Assembly: GCA_023458215.1 (NCBI GenBank)
Contig: JAEXAJ010000212.1
Coordinates: forward strand, 1 to 54,750
Origin: Bacteroidota bacterium
GTDB taxonomy: Bacteria > Bacteroidota > Bacteroidia > Bacteroidales > Bacteroidaceae
Length of the DNA stretch: 54,750 nucleotides
Direction of reading: 5' to 3'
Part shown: positions 1-9,751 of the stretch, one piece after another
Position numbering within the stretch: position 1 is the first letter of the stretch
Layout: each line of letters opens with the position of its first letter
Notes under the pieces: model-generated
Database searches by the model: none
Seen by the model: only the letters and a program-made list of their open reading frames with translations
Told to the model about the DNA's origin: nothing
Position numbers and translations under genes: made by a program

Positions 1-1013
1 GTGTAGATCTCGGACTCTTCAATAACCGCATTACTTTTACTTACGACTACTATAACAAGATAACATCCAACATGCTCTATTCTCTACCCGTACCCGAAGA
101 ATCAGGCTTCTCTACTCTGATAGGAAATGTCGGTAAACTTAAATTCTGGGGACATGAGTTTAGCGTTAATTCCCATAATATCGTAGGTACATTTAACTGG
201 GACACAAGTTTCAATATTTCTTTCAGCGATAACCGCGTGTTGGCTTTAAGTGATTTGAGTAATCAGTTGGTGGCTTATTCGGGTATTGTAAGTACTATTT
301 CGCGTGTGGGTGGCCGTATCGGACAATTCTACGGAATGGTTCAAGATGGCGTTTATGTAAATCAATCAGACTATGACCAGTCGCCCAAAGCAGTGGATTC
401 ACAGGTGGGTACTATTAAGTTCCGTGATGTGAACGGTGATAAACAGATTACGTATGGTGACGATGAGAGTGGAGATAAGGCAGAAATCGGTAATCCGCTT
501 CCTAAGTTCACTTTCGGTCTGACAAACAATTTTGAGTACAAGAACTTTGATTTGACTATTGTTGCTACAGGTACTTACGGTAATAAGATAGCAGCTGCCG
601 TAGAGCAAGGTATGGCTAATCTTGACGGGCCTTTCAATGTCATGAAAGAAGTAGAGCACCGGTGGCGTTCGCCCGAAAATCCGGGAGCGGGACTATACGG
701 TAAGACCACTGGTGGGACATCACGCGAAAGAGATATTTTCCATTCCCGTTTTGTATACGATGGAAGCAATCTGACTATTAAGAACATTACATTAGGATAT
801 ACCTTGCCGGCTAATCTCATTAAGTTTGTCAGCAAACTGAGGGTGTATGCCAGCGTGCAGCAGGCATTCGTTTTCAGCAAGTACAAATATGGTAATCCCG
901 AAGTAGGCGTAGACTTCGACGGCAATTCACCGGGTGCATTGTTGCAAGGTATCGATTATTCCACTTATCCTGTACCAAGAACATTCACTTTCGGCTTGAA
1001 TATAAATTTCTAA
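1..1013 (+). CDS. SusC/RagA-family TonB-dependent outer-membrane receptor, C-terminal part
   Basis: The frame is open from base 3, so the gene starts before the window; only the last ~337 residues are seen. The visible part is the C-terminal half of the beta-barrel, with runs typical of SusC proteins: the 'GxxYGxxxDGVY' region, 'GTIKFRDVNGD' (a calcium-binding-like Asp-rich loop), 'IGNPLPKFTFGLTNNFEYKNFDLT' split over two strands, and a final strand ending in an aromatic residue ('FTFGLNINF'), as outer-membrane barrels require. It would import an oligosaccharide across the outer membrane using TonB energy, capped by the SusD lipoprotein encoded 21 bp downstream. The downstream rhamnosidase and GH3 genes suggest a rhamnose-containing plant glycan. 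Certain as to family; substrate is inferred. Confidence 0.95.
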   Translation, partial: VDLGLFNNRITFTYDYYNKITSNMLYSLPVPEESGFSTLIGNVGKLKFWGHEFSVNSHNIVGTFNWDTSFNISFSDNRVLALSDLSNQLVAYSGIVSTISRVGGRIGQFYGMVQDGVYVNQSDYDQSPKAVDSQVGTIKFRDVNGDKQITYGDDESGDKAEIGNPLPKFTFGLTNNFEYKNFDLTIVATGTYGNKIAAAVEQGMANLDGPFNVMKEVEHRWRSPENPGAGLYGKTTGGTSRERDIFHSRFVYDGSNLTIKNITLGYTLPANLIKFVSKLRVYASVQQAFVFSKYKYGNPEVGVDFDGNSPGALLQGIDYSTYPVPRTFTFGLNINF

Positions 1014-1034
1014 CTTATAAAATAGAATACCAAT

Positions 1035-2507
1035 ATGAAGAATCATAAATATATGCTGGCTATGCTACTGTCATCTTGCGTGTTGACAGCATGTCAGGGC
1101 GATTTTCTGAATCTACCGTCTGAAACATCTTTGAGTACTGCTGTTTACTACAAATCTCAAAGTGATTTTGAACAGGCTATCAACGGTGCCTATGCTCCTT
1201 TACGCGATTTATATAACGGGATGTATGGAGCATGGGCGATGGGAGAAATGCGAAGTGATAATACTACCTATAAATACAACCCCAATGACCGTGGAACGAT
1301 AGAGGCTGAATTTGTGAAGAACTTCCTGGATGATGCCACCAATGGAGTGCCACGTTCCAAATATGTGATTAATTATCGTATTATTTCACGGGTAAATCAT
1401 TTGTTAGAACCGATAGATGACGTCAGTTTTGACCAAAAGATAAAAGATAATATCAAAGGACAGGCTTACTTCCTTCGGGCATTGGCTTATTTCGACCTGG
1501 TACAGTATTTTGGTAGTGTACCTATGCATTTAAAACCAGCCAAGACACAAGCTGATACCTCACAGCCATTAGCAAGTGTGGAAGATGTGTATAAACAGAT
1601 TATTGCAGATGTAGAACAAGCAATATCTCTCTTGCCTTCCAAGGCAGACCAGGAGTTGGGCAGAGCAACAAAGGGGGCGGCAAAAACTCTTTTGGGTAAT
1701 GTATATATAGTACAGAAACGATGGGCAGAAGCCGAACAGGTGTTGAAGGAAGTAACAGGTTATGAGTTGATGCCCCGTTATGCCGATGTTTTTGAACTTG
1801 CCAACAAGAATGCTTCGGAGTCTATTTTCGAGATACAGTTTAAAGATGGTAATGAGGGATTGCATAGTTCGTTCTTCTATACTTTCCTAGTACAGCCTAT
1901 AACTGCGGAAGAGACAGCAGCTATTACGGGGATTCCCGAAGTGGCACGCACGGTAGAGGGATACAATATTCCTACACCGGATATCATAGAAGCTTATGAA
2001 TCGGGAGATGCACGGAAGGATGCCTCTGTGGGTATGTTAACGGCTCACGGCACCTCTTATCCTTATATTAAGAAATACTGTCATGCTCATACACAAAGTG
2101 GAAAGACTGGTGATAACTGGCCGGTATACCGCTATGCCGAAGTATTGCTTTTTATTGCCGAAGCCTTGAATGAGCAGGGCAAGACGGATGAGGCGTTAGT
2201 ATATCTGAATAAGGTGAGGACAAGGGCTTTGTTATCTGCAAGCAGTGCTTCGACCCAGACAGATGTGCGCGAAGCTATTATAAAGGAGCGGCGTGTGGAA
2301 CTCGCTTTTGAGAATAAGCGTTGGCTTGACCTTGTACGTACAGGGAAGGCAGAACAGGTTATGAAAGCTTATGGTGAGCGGGTAAAAGCCAAGCCTTCGG
2401 CTTATTATTTCCCCGATGGATTTTCGGTAGCTCCTACTGCTTTTACAGACATTGGCATTCTCTTTCCGTTGCCTGCATCAGAGGCTGCGCTTAGTCCTTA
2501 TTTCTAG
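1035..2507 (+). CDS. SusD/RagB-family nutrient-binding outer-membrane lipoprotein
   Basis: 490 residues, normal for SusD. A lipoprotein signal peptide ends in LTAC (Cys20), followed by 'QGDFLNLPSET', the usual SusD start with 'FL'. The TPR-like helical core is visible around residue 130 ('GQAYFLRALAYFDLVQYFG'), and the conserved SusD C-terminal elements 'YRYAEVLLFIAEALNE' (~355) and 'ERRVELAFENKRWLDL' (~420) are present. It starts 21 bp after the SusC gene, so the two form the usual translationally close pair and would make the surface glycan-binding and import complex. A stem-loop terminator follows at 2531-2577. Confidence 0.97.
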   Translation: MKNHKYMLAMLLSSCVLTACQGDFLNLPSETSLSTAVYYKSQSDFEQAINGAYAPLRDLYNGMYGAWAMGEMRSDNTTYKYNPNDRGTIEAEFVKNFLDDATNGVPRSKYVINYRIISRVNHLLEPIDDVSFDQKIKDNIKGQAYFLRALAYFDLVQYFGSVPMHLKPAKTQADTSQPLASVEDVYKQIIADVEQAISLLPSKADQELGRATKGAAKTLLGNVYIVQKRWAEAEQVLKEVTGYELMPRYADVFELANKNASESIFEIQFKDGNEGLHSSFFYTFLVQPITAEETAAITGIPEVARTVEGYNIPTPDIIEAYESGDARKDASVGMLTAHGTSYPYIKKYCHAHTQSGKTGDNWPVYRYAEVLLFIAEALNEQGKTDEALVYLNKVRTRALLSASSASTQTDVREAIIKERRVELAFENKRWLDLVRTGKAEQVMKAYGERVKAKPSAYYFPDGFSVAPTAFTDIGILFPLPASEAALSPYF

Positions 2508-2530
2508 GAATTCCGGTATTATATAAATTG

Positions 2531-2577
2531 GCGGAACGGCATTTGATAAATCTTAATCTGCTAAAATGTCGTTCCGC
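2531..2577 (+). terminator. Stem-loop terminator after the SusC/SusD pair
   Basis: A 14-bp stem with one G-U pair (left arm 2531-2544, right arm 2564-2577, sharing GCGGAACG/CGTTCCGC) lies 24 bp after the SusD stop. No strong T run follows, so it could attenuate rather than fully stop transcription into the rhamnosidase gene, which has its own -7 box just downstream. Confidence 0.55.
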
Positions 2578-2591
2578 AAATTATTTGTTCG

Positions 2592-2599
2592 TAAATTTG
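2592..2599 (+). promoter_or_regulatory. Bacteroides-type -7 box upstream of the rhamnosidase gene
   Basis: TAAATTTG matches TAnnTTTG and lies 36 bp before the rhamnosidase ATG, just after the terminator-like hairpin. No good -33 element was found at the right distance, so it may need an activator. Confidence 0.45.
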
Positions 2600-2634
2600 T
2601 ATCAATAAGCGAATCAACATAAACCATTATATAT

Positions 2635-5600
2635 ATGAAGAATTACAGACTTCTTATTTTGTTTCTTTCCATTTGCATGACTTGTTGTGCAAGGCTTCAA
2701 TCTGGTAATACTCATTTCTCTGTTAAGAATTTGAAGACAGAATATGCTGAGACCCCGTTAGGCATTGACGTTTCTCTTCCCCGTTTTAGTTGGCAAATGG
2801 AATCTTCTGTTACTGCACGAGCCCAGCAGCAAACCGCCTATCAAATCACTGTTTCCGATGAAAAGGGGAAACTAATGTGGGACAGTGGGAAAAGGCAAGG
2901 AGGATTATCTCTGAATATAGAGTATCAAGGTGCTCCTCTACAACCTTCTACCCGTTATTCGTGGACGGTGAATGTCTGGAATCAGAAAGGTGAACAGATG
3001 TCGGAAACTTCCTGGTTTGAAACGGGGTTGATGAGTAGTGACGATGCATATCAAGGATGGAGTGGTGCCAAATGGATTGGAGGTAGCGATAAAGACAGGG
3101 TTCTGTATGCTCATTATCTTCCGGTTTTTAGATTGGAATATTCTCTACAGTTAGATAAAAGATTGAAAAGTACTTGTGCAGGTTTCATTTATGGTGCCAA
3201 TGATGAGCGTCTGATGAATAAAAACAAGAACTTGTATCAGTTGGAGAATGGGAAGAACGAATCTTATATCAAAGTAGAATTGGATATTGCTCCGATCTTC
3301 ATAAAGAAAGAAGCAGTGCTGAATGTTTATCGTGTGGGATATCATCCGAATGATAAACCTAATATTCCTTTGGTAAGTTTCTTTATACCTCAAAACCTGA
3401 TTCATAAAGACAATATGTATGGCTGCCATACAATCACACTCAGTTCTGATTTAGGTTTTACAAGATTCTATATCGATAACGCTGAAAAAGAGATTGGTGC
3501 AATCAATCTGAATCCATTGGGACAAGGAGGCGATTTCATCTCTTTCCCGGTAGTTGGTGATATGGGCTTTACTGTTCCGGCTAAACAGGCGGCTTCTTTC
3601 TCAAAAGTGAAGATTGCTAATTTCAGAAGCCCCCGTAATGTGATAGCAACTGTGAAGGATGAAGCATATCGGGTAGCGGGTGGAACGAATGGCTTCTTCG
3701 AAACTTTCACTCCCAAGGGAAATTCCTCGCCTATGCTTCGGACTGTTTTTAACTCTCGTAATACCGAGATAGCCAAAGCACGCCTCTATGTCACTGCACG
3801 TGGTATTTACGAAGTTTATCTGAATGGTCGTCGGGTGGGAGATGATTATTTCAATCCCGGAGTGACTCAGTACAACAAAACCCATTTGTATCAGACGTTT
3901 GATGTAACGGACTATGTACATGCAGGTCAGAATGCCATCGGAGCTTTGTTGGCAGAAGGTTGGTGGAGTGGTGGCGCTACTTTTACAGGAGAGAACTGGA
4001 ATTTCTTTGGCGATTGTCAATCCTTATTGGCTAAATTAGTGATAACTTACAAAGATGGTCAAGAGAAAGTGATTGTTACCGATCCTTCTACGTGGCAGTA
4101 TTGTAATAATGGTCCTATTCTGTATGGCAGCTTCTTTCAGGGAGAAGTGTATGATGCCATGAAAGATTCGGAAGTGGAAGGTTGGAGTACGGCTTCTTAT
4201 AATGCTAATAGCAATTGGAAACCGGCAGTTGAAGTAGCTTTGGATGGAAATATAAGTACATCGGGTAATCCGAATATGCCGTGGGTGAACGATTACTCTG
4301 ATTATAAACTGATAGGACAGTACGGACAAACAGTAAAAGCGGTTAATGAGTTGACAGCAACTTCAGTAGAAGAAGTCCGCCCGGGAGTGTTTGTCTATGA
4401 TATGGGACAAAATATGGTAGGAGTACCCCAAATCAATCTTTCAGGAATAAAGCCGGGAACTAAAATATGTTTGCGTTATGCCGAAGTGAAGTATCCCGAC
4501 TTGCCGGAGTACAAAAGAAATGTTGGTATGATAATGCTTGAGAATATCCGTGCTGCCATGGCTCAGGATATCTATATAACAAAAGGCGGACAAGAAACCA
4601 TTCATCCGCGATTTACCTATCACGGTTATCGCTTTGTAGAAATAACAGGCATGGATGCTCCTTTACCTATAGAATCGGTGAAAGGCGTGGTGCTTAGTTC
4701 TATTCATGAGCTTGCTTCGCATTATGAAACATCCAATGCGTTGGTGAATAAATTATGGAGGAACATTACGTGGTCTTCTTCCGGTAACTTCTTGTCTATT
4801 CCTACTGACTGCCCTCAGCGTAATGAGCGTTTGGGATGGGCGGGTGATATCTCTGTCTTTTCCCGCACGGCTACCTATCTGGCAGATGTACCTCAATTCT
4901 TGAGAAGATATCTTCAATCCATGCGTGACGTGCAACGTACCGATGGACGCTTCCCCGATATAGCTCCTTTAGGAGGCGGCTTTGGTGGTCTGTTATGGGG
5001 TAGTGCCGGAATAACAGTGCCTTGGGAATGCTATCAGCAGTATGGAGATAAAGTCTTATTGAATGAGCATTACGATGCCATGAAGCAATACATCCATCAC
5101 ATTCTCGATAAAATGATTGATAAGGAAACAGGGCTGCTTGTGCAGGACAGAGCTTGGGGTGACTTGGGCGACTGGCTGGGACTGGAAGACGAGAAGAATG
5201 ATAAATCTCTTTTGTGGGAAGCATACTTCATTTATGACTTGCAACTAATGAATAAGATAGCCGTTATCTTAGGTAAGAATAAGGATGCCGAATGGTTCGC
5301 CAAGTTGCATGACGAGCGTAAAGCTTTCTTCAACAAAACCTATATCCGACCGGACAACGGCAAAACTATCTTTTCCTCTTTTATTCCCGAGAAACGAGGT
5401 ACTTCTATTGATATTCAAACCTCTTATGTGCTTCCGTTAGTATTCGGTATTATGGATGAAGCACAGAAAGACAAAGTCATAAAGAATCTGGTAGAAACCA
5501 TCACACGGCAAAATTCCACTGACCGTGGCAAACTGTGTCCGTCCTATTCACTGATGACCGGTTTTATTGGTACTGCCTGGATTAGTAAGGTGCTTTCAGA

Positions 5601-6162
5601 CAATGGTTACTCCGACATAGCGTATCGTCTACTGCAACAGACAAGCTATCCCTCCTGGTTATATTCCGTAGAACAGGGGGCAACGACTATTTGGGAACGT
5701 TTGAATTCTTATACCCATGTGGATGGTTTCGGAGGAAATAACCGTATGAACTCTTTCAATCATTATTCATTTGGTGCGGTAGGAAGTTGGATGTATAATT
5801 ACTCTCTCGGCATACAACGGGATGAAGCTTCTCCCGGATTCAAACATTTTATTCTGAAACCGGAAACAGATGCCACAGGAAGAATGAAGTATGCAAAAGG
5901 ATATTATGATTCTATGTACGGCCGCATTGAAAGTAGCTGGATAGTGGAAGATGGAGTCACCCAATATGCTTTCAATATTCCGGGTAATACTTCTGCTTTA
6001 TTATATTTACCTGCTTCGTCAATAAAAGATATCAAGGAGAGTGGAAAGAGTATTACTAAAAAGAACTTTGGAATCAGAATTGTGAATCAAGATAATGGAT
6101 TTGTAATTTTAGAACTTTTGTCCGGTAATTACTTGTTTGAGGTAAATAAACGAAAACTTTGA
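2635..6162 (+). CDS. GH78-family alpha-L-rhamnosidase
   Basis: 1175 residues, a usual length for multi-domain GH78 enzymes. The N-terminus is a secretion or lipoprotein signal (hydrophobic to about residue 18, then CC). The first ~650 residues are beta-sandwich domains, including 'RLYVTARGIYEVYLNGRRVGDDYFNPG' (split here), a hallmark of the rhamnosidase N-terminal and carbohydrate-binding domains. The catalytic (alpha/alpha)6 barrel follows, with the signature DCPQRNERLGWAGD at D725-R732 and onward; it holds the conserved general-acid Glu731. The general-base motif 'TTIWER' places a second Glu at 1021. The enzyme would release terminal alpha-L-rhamnose from pectic or other plant glycans in the periplasm or at the surface. 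It lies in the same direction as the upstream SusC/D pair and the downstream GH3 gene. Confidence 0.95.
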   Translation: MKNYRLLILFLSICMTCCARLQSGNTHFSVKNLKTEYAETPLGIDVSLPRFSWQMESSVTARAQQQTAYQITVSDEKGKLMWDSGKRQGGLSLNIEYQGAPLQPSTRYSWTVNVWNQKGEQMSETSWFETGLMSSDDAYQGWSGAKWIGGSDKDRVLYAHYLPVFRLEYSLQLDKRLKSTCAGFIYGANDERLMNKNKNLYQLENGKNESYIKVELDIAPIFIKKEAVLNVYRVGYHPNDKPNIPLVSFFIPQNLIHKDNMYGCHTITLSSDLGFTRFYIDNAEKEIGAINLNPLGQGGDFISFPVVGDMGFTVPAKQAASFSKVKIANFRSPRNVIATVKDEAYRVAGGTNGFFETFTPKGNSSPMLRTVFNSRNTEIAKARLYVTARGIYEVYLNGRRVGDDYFNPGVTQYNKTHLYQTFDVTDYVHAGQNAIGALLAEGWWSGGATFTGENWNFFGDCQSLLAKLVITYKDGQEKVIVTDPSTWQYCNNGPILYGSFFQGEVYDAMKDSEVEGWSTASYNANSNWKPAVEVALDGNISTSGNPNMPWVNDYSDYKLIGQYGQTVKAVNELTATSVEEVRPGVFVYDMGQNMVGVPQINLSGIKPGTKICLRYAEVKYPDLPEYKRNVGMIMLENIRAAMAQDIYITKGGQETIHPRFTYHGYRFVEITGMDAPLPIESVKGVVLSSIHELASHYETSNALVNKLWRNITWSSSGNFLSIPTDCPQRNERLGWAGDISVFSRTATYLADVPQFLRRYLQSMRDVQRTDGRFPDIAPLGGGFGGLLWGSAGITVPWECYQQYGDKVLLNEHYDAMKQYIHHILDKMIDKETGLLVQDRAWGDLGDWLGLEDEKNDKSLLWEAYFIYDLQLMNKIAVILGKNKDAEWFAKLHDERKAFFNKTYIRPDNGKTIFSSFIPEKRGTSIDIQTSYVLPLVFGIMDEAQKDKVIKNLVETITRQNSTDRGKLCPSYSLMTGFIGTAWISKVLSDNGYSDIAYRLLQQTSYPSWLYSVEQGATTIWERLNSYTHVDGFGGNNRMNSFNHYSFGAVGSWMYNYSLGIQRDEASPGFKHFILKPETDATGRMKYAKGYYDSMYGRIESSWIVEDGVTQYAFNIPGNTSALLYLPASSIKDIKESGKSITKKNFGIRIVNQDNGFVILELLSGNYLFEVNKRKL

Positions 6163-6271
6163 TAGAGTATAAGGCTTTTGATACAAATGTGACCCTAATT
6201 TTACTGTTTTCTACTATTCAGTTTTGATTGATTTGCTTATTTTTGTGTGTTAAGAAGTGTAACTCGTGATT

Positions 6272-6279
6272 TACCTTTG
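6272..6279 (+). promoter_or_regulatory. -7 box upstream of the GH3 gene
   Basis: TACCTTTG matches TAnnTTTG, 38 bp before the GH3 ATG in the 155-bp gap after the rhamnosidase gene. No clear -33 element, so this is moderate evidence that the GH3 gene can be transcribed separately. Confidence 0.45.
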
Positions 6280-6317
6280 GATAATTGATTTATTAATTTG
6301 CAAAAATATTTAAATGT

Positions 6318-8492
6318 ATGAAATTGAGTAACAAATTTCTCCTTCCTTTATGTTGCCTATGTCTTTCAACACAATTGATGGCTCAGGGCACTAGTGCGTT
6401 GGAAGAACAAATGCAAAAGAAAGCGCGTGAGGTTATCTCACAAATGACCGTTGACGAGAAAATCAGCCAAATGATGAACGATGCACCAGGTATCGAACGT
6501 TTAGGCATTAAACCCTACAACTGGTGGAGCGAAGGTCTGCATGGCGTTGGACGTAACGGCCGTGCCACTGTCTTTCCGCAACCTATCGGATTGGGGGCTA
6601 CTTTCAATCCGGAGTTGGTGCAGCAGATAGGCGCTGCCATCTCTACCGAAGGTCGTGCCAAATTCAATGTAGCACAGAAAATTAATAATTATTCCATCTA
6701 TGCCGGACTGACTTACTGGTCACCCAATGTCAATATCTTCCGTGATCCGCGCTGGGGGCGTGGCATGGAGACTTACGGTGAAGACCCTTACCTAAGCGGT
6801 ACCATCGGAACCGCCTATGTAAAAGGCATGCAAGGCGATGATCCATTCTATTTGAGAGCCGCTGCCTGTGGCAAGCATTACGCAGTCCATTCCGGACCGG
6901 AAAAAGACCGCCACTCTTTTAATGCTATTCCAAGTAAGAGGGATCTATTTGAAACCTATTTGCCGGCTTTTAAAATGTTGGTACAGCAAGGTCATGTAGA
7001 AGCTATTATGGGGGCGTACAACCGTGTATATGGCGAGAGCGCATCGGGTAGCAAACTACTTCTACTGGATGTTTTAAGAAAAGACTGGGGCTTCAAGGGG
7101 CATATTGTGTCTGATTGTGGTGCTGTGACAGATATTTTTGCGGGACATCATATTGCAAAAAGTCATGCAGAAGCTGCTGCAATAGCCATAAAGAATGGAT
7201 TGAATCTGGAATGCGGAGACAGTTTTAAAGCACTGAAAGAGGCCTTGAATCAGAATTTACTGACGGAAGCTGACTTGGATAATGCGTTGATGCCTTTAAT
7301 GATGACGCGTTTGAAGCTGGGTATTCTTTTCCCTGACAGCCAATGTCCGTATAATGACATACCGGAGTCTGTTGTAGCATCCGATGCTCATGCGGCAATT
7401 GCTCGTAAGGCAGCGCAACAGAGTATGGTATTGCTTAAGAATGACAATGCTCTGCCTATCAACAAAGAGATAAAGACGATGTATGTTGTCGGCCCGTATG
7501 CTGCCGATGCCTTTGTACTGATGGGTAATTATTTCGGAGTATCCAACCGTTATAGTACCTATTTGCAGGGTATAGTCGATAAAGTAAGCGAAGGAACAAG
7601 TATAAATTATAAATTAGGTTTTCTGCCTACCACTCCTAATGTCAATGATATGGACTGGGCACTTGGCGAAGCACGTGGTGCGGATGTCTGTGTCGTAGTA
7701 ATGGGAAATTCGGGTGCAAACGAAGGTGAAGAAGGTGATGCAATCGCTTCTACCGCCCGTGGCGATCGTGATCATATCTCGTTGCCCCAGCATCAGATGG
7801 AATTTCTGCGTAAAGTGACTAAAGATAACAAGAATAAGGTAGTCACTATTCTTACAGGAGGCAGCCCCATTGATGTGAAAGAAATCTCCGAGATTTCCGA
7901 TGCCGTTGTTATGGCTTGGTATCCGGGGCAAGAAGGCGGTTTTGCTTTAGGTGATTTACTGTTCGGTGATGTGAATTTCTCCGGGCGTTTACCCATTACT
8001 TTCCCGTTATCGGTTGATGCTTTACCGGCATTCGATGATTATACCATGAATGGACGTACTTATAAGTATATGAATGATAACATCATGTATCCATTTGGCT
8101 ACGGATTGACTTATAGCAAAGTACTGTATAACGATGCAAAGATGCTGAATAAGAAATATAAAGGCAAAGAACCCTTGCAACTGCAAATAACGTTGCGTAA
8201 TGAAAGTAATCGTGAAGTGGATGAAGTAGCGCAAGTGTATTTATCTGCTCCCGGAGCCGGACAGACTGCTCCCCTTGAAACATTGATAAGCTTTAAACGA
8301 GTGAAACTTCAACCCAACTCTTCGCAAGTAGTTGACTTTACTATTCAACCCGAAGAATTGAAGATGGTACAAGAGGACGGAACTTCCAAACTTCTAAAAG
8401 GTGATTATACGATAACCGTTTCGAGTGCTGCACCCGGAACAAGAAGTCAGGAACTGGGCGTAGAGAATAGTAAAGTAGGCTTTAAAATCTAA
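6318..8492 (+). CDS. GH3-family secreted beta-glycosidase (beta-xylosidase/beta-glucosidase type)
   Basis: 724 residues with a Sec signal peptide ending near 'LMAQG' (residue 23). The GH3 N-terminal barrel is clear: 'WWSEGLHGVGR', 'PQPIGLGATFNPELV', 'RDPRWGRGMETYGEDPYL', 'KHYAVHSGPE'. The nucleophile Asp266 sits in 'VSDCGAV'. The C-terminal alpha/beta sandwich carries the acid/base region 'EGEEGD..DRDHISLPQHQ' near residue 470, and a fibronectin III-like domain ends the protein ('EVAQVYLSAP', 'FKRV.L'). There is no PA14 insert. The HGVGR and FPQPIG motifs resemble the beta-xylosidase/alpha-arabinosidase branch, but specificity cannot be fixed by reading. It acts with the upstream rhamnosidase on imported or surface glycan. 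Confidence 0.93.
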   Translation: MKLSNKFLLPLCCLCLSTQLMAQGTSALEEQMQKKAREVISQMTVDEKISQMMNDAPGIERLGIKPYNWWSEGLHGVGRNGRATVFPQPIGLGATFNPELVQQIGAAISTEGRAKFNVAQKINNYSIYAGLTYWSPNVNIFRDPRWGRGMETYGEDPYLSGTIGTAYVKGMQGDDPFYLRAAACGKHYAVHSGPEKDRHSFNAIPSKRDLFETYLPAFKMLVQQGHVEAIMGAYNRVYGESASGSKLLLLDVLRKDWGFKGHIVSDCGAVTDIFAGHHIAKSHAEAAAIAIKNGLNLECGDSFKALKEALNQNLLTEADLDNALMPLMMTRLKLGILFPDSQCPYNDIPESVVASDAHAAIARKAAQQSMVLLKNDNALPINKEIKTMYVVGPYAADAFVLMGNYFGVSNRYSTYLQGIVDKVSEGTSINYKLGFLPTTPNVNDMDWALGEARGADVCVVVMGNSGANEGEEGDAIASTARGDRDHISLPQHQMEFLRKVTKDNKNKVVTILTGGSPIDVKEISEISDAVVMAWYPGQEGGFALGDLLFGDVNFSGRLPITFPLSVDALPAFDDYTMNGRTYKYMNDNIMYPFGYGLTYSKVLYNDAKMLNKKYKGKEPLQLQITLRNESNREVDEVAQVYLSAPGAGQTAPLETLISFKRVKLQPNSSQVVDFTIQPEELKMVQEDGTSKLLKGDYTITVSSAAPGTRSQELGVENSKVGFKI

Positions 8493-8551
8493 GTAAGTCA
8501 ACTATCATTGTACAGGCATTAGAGAATGCATAAGGCATAAATCCTAAAATT

Positions 8552-8598
8552 ATAAAGAATCTCTTTTCTTAAGGTTTAAAAGAAAAGAGATTCTTTAT
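8552..8598 (+). terminator. Strong stem-loop terminator closing the first utilisation locus
   Basis: Perfect 19-bp stem (left arm 8552-8570, right arm 8580-8598) with a 9-base loop, 60 bp after the GH3 stop. The right arm runs directly into the -33 element of the next gene's promoter, so terminator and promoter are packed end to end. Confidence 0.8.
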
Positions 8599-8626
8599 TG
8601 TATACTTTCCTTTTATAGTATCTTTG
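8598..8626 (+). promoter_or_regulatory. Promoter of the serine hydrolase gene
   Basis: TTG at 8598-8600 and TATCTTTG at 8619-8626 are 18 bp apart, matching the Bacteroides housekeeping promoter. The -7 box overlaps a GTG at 8626 in the hydrolase frame, which rules that GTG out as the start; the ATG at 8653 is the real one. Confidence 0.75.
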
Positions 8627-8652
8627 TGGAGTTCCAAAATATCACAAGTTAT

Positions 8653-9690
8653 ATGAAACAATATTGTATATTACTCCTTTTGTGCATTGCCCCCCAATGT
8701 ATGAAAGCCCAACAAAATATATATACCCTACAATTATCCGATTATCTTTCGAAGATTGAAGGTCAAGTTATCGGTTCATTATCGGTCATGAAAGATGGGA
8801 AACCGATCTTTACCCGTAGATTTGGGAAGAATCTTATATCTCAAGAACGAGCTATTGAGTTTCCACTTTACCGGGTGGGTTCTATCTCGAAGATGTTTAC
8901 GGCGGTTCTTATCTATCAGCAGGTTGAGAAAGGATTATTGAAGTTGGACGACAAACTCTCACATTACTTCCCTGAAGTGCCACGTGCGGAGGATATCACT
9001 ATTTATCAACTTTTGGAACATTCGGCAGGGCTGGGAAACTATATCTTGCAAAATGATAGCTCCTATACTTGGATGCTTTCTGAAGTGTCCCACGGAGATA
9101 TTATGAAAGAAATAATCCGGCAAGGTATTTTATATGAACCTGGTAAGGGTTTTAAATACTCTAATACTGGTTACTATCTGTTGGCAAACATTCTTGAAAA
9201 GATAACTAAGAAACCTTACCCGGAGATTGTGAAAGAGGCAATTATTAGCCCGTTAAAACTACAGAAGACACATTCGGGTATTATCAATGCTGCTGATATT
9301 GTAACTCCATTCGAAAAGAATGAGGCAGGGGAATGGGTTGAAGTTGCCGATTTCTATTTTCCAAATGTGATAGGGGTAGGAGAACTTGCCTCCACTCCCG
9401 AAGATATCAATTATTTTCTGTATGCATTATTTTCCGGGAAACTAATATCAAATGAGCATCTACAGAAAACGATGAAGCCTTTCGGGACTGACCGTCATGG
9501 CAGGGGAATGATGTACATGCCTTATAATAAACATAACTTCTACGGACATACCGGAGATACTTTTGGAGTCCATTCCATCGGTGTTTATAATGAGCAAGAC
9601 GGTGTGTCGATTGCTGTGAATATGAATGGAGGAACTATTCCGTTTACAGACTTTCTGCAGGGAGTGTTCAGTAGCATTTATAAGGAGTAG
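8653..9690 (+). CDS. Secreted beta-lactamase-fold serine hydrolase (class C / DD-peptidase-like)
   Basis: 345 residues from the ATG at 8653, with a signal peptide ending near 'CMKAQQ'. It has the three catalytic motifs of the class C beta-lactamase/penicillin-binding fold: SxxK with Ser77 and Lys80 ('GSISKMF'), Tyr169-Ser-Asn171 ('YSNTGY'), and HTG at 299-301. The HTG form is typical of the esterase/DD-peptidase-like members of Pfam 'Beta-lactamase' rather than of AmpC enzymes (KTG). It probably acts in the periplasm on a peptide or ester; antibiotic resistance should not be assumed. It is a single gene with its own promoter and stands convergent with the TIR gene. Confidence 0.9.
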   Translation: MKQYCILLLLCIAPQCMKAQQNIYTLQLSDYLSKIEGQVIGSLSVMKDGKPIFTRRFGKNLISQERAIEFPLYRVGSISKMFTAVLIYQQVEKGLLKLDDKLSHYFPEVPRAEDITIYQLLEHSAGLGNYILQNDSSYTWMLSEVSHGDIMKEIIRQGILYEPGKGFKYSNTGYYLLANILEKITKKPYPEIVKEAIISPLKLQKTHSGIINAADIVTPFEKNEAGEWVEVADFYFPNVIGVGELASTPEDINYFLYALFSGKLISNEHLQKTMKPFGTDRHGRGMMYMPYNKHNFYGHTGDTFGVHSIGVYNEQDGVSIAVNMNGGTIPFTDFLQGVFSSIYKE

Positions 9691-9701
9691 TACTTACTCC
9701 T
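9683..9701. terminator. Small hairpin between convergent genes
   Basis: A 7-bp stem (AGGAGTA/TACTCCT) with a 5-base loop spans the hydrolase stop codon. There is no T tract on the plus strand, so it is a weak terminator candidate between the convergent hydrolase and TIR genes. Confidence 0.3.
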
Positions 9702-9751
9702 GTAGTTTCGCACAATCAATGGTTCGTATGCTATTATATTATTTCTTAAAT

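Noticed and set aside
8626..8652. GTG start for the serine hydrolase
   Set aside because: It is the last base triplet region of the -7 promoter box (TATCTTTG ends at 8626), so it would not be in the transcript.
8653..9690. Antibiotic-resistance beta-lactamase
   Set aside because: The third motif is HTG and the protein has no AmpC-specific features; family membership alone does not show drug hydrolysis.
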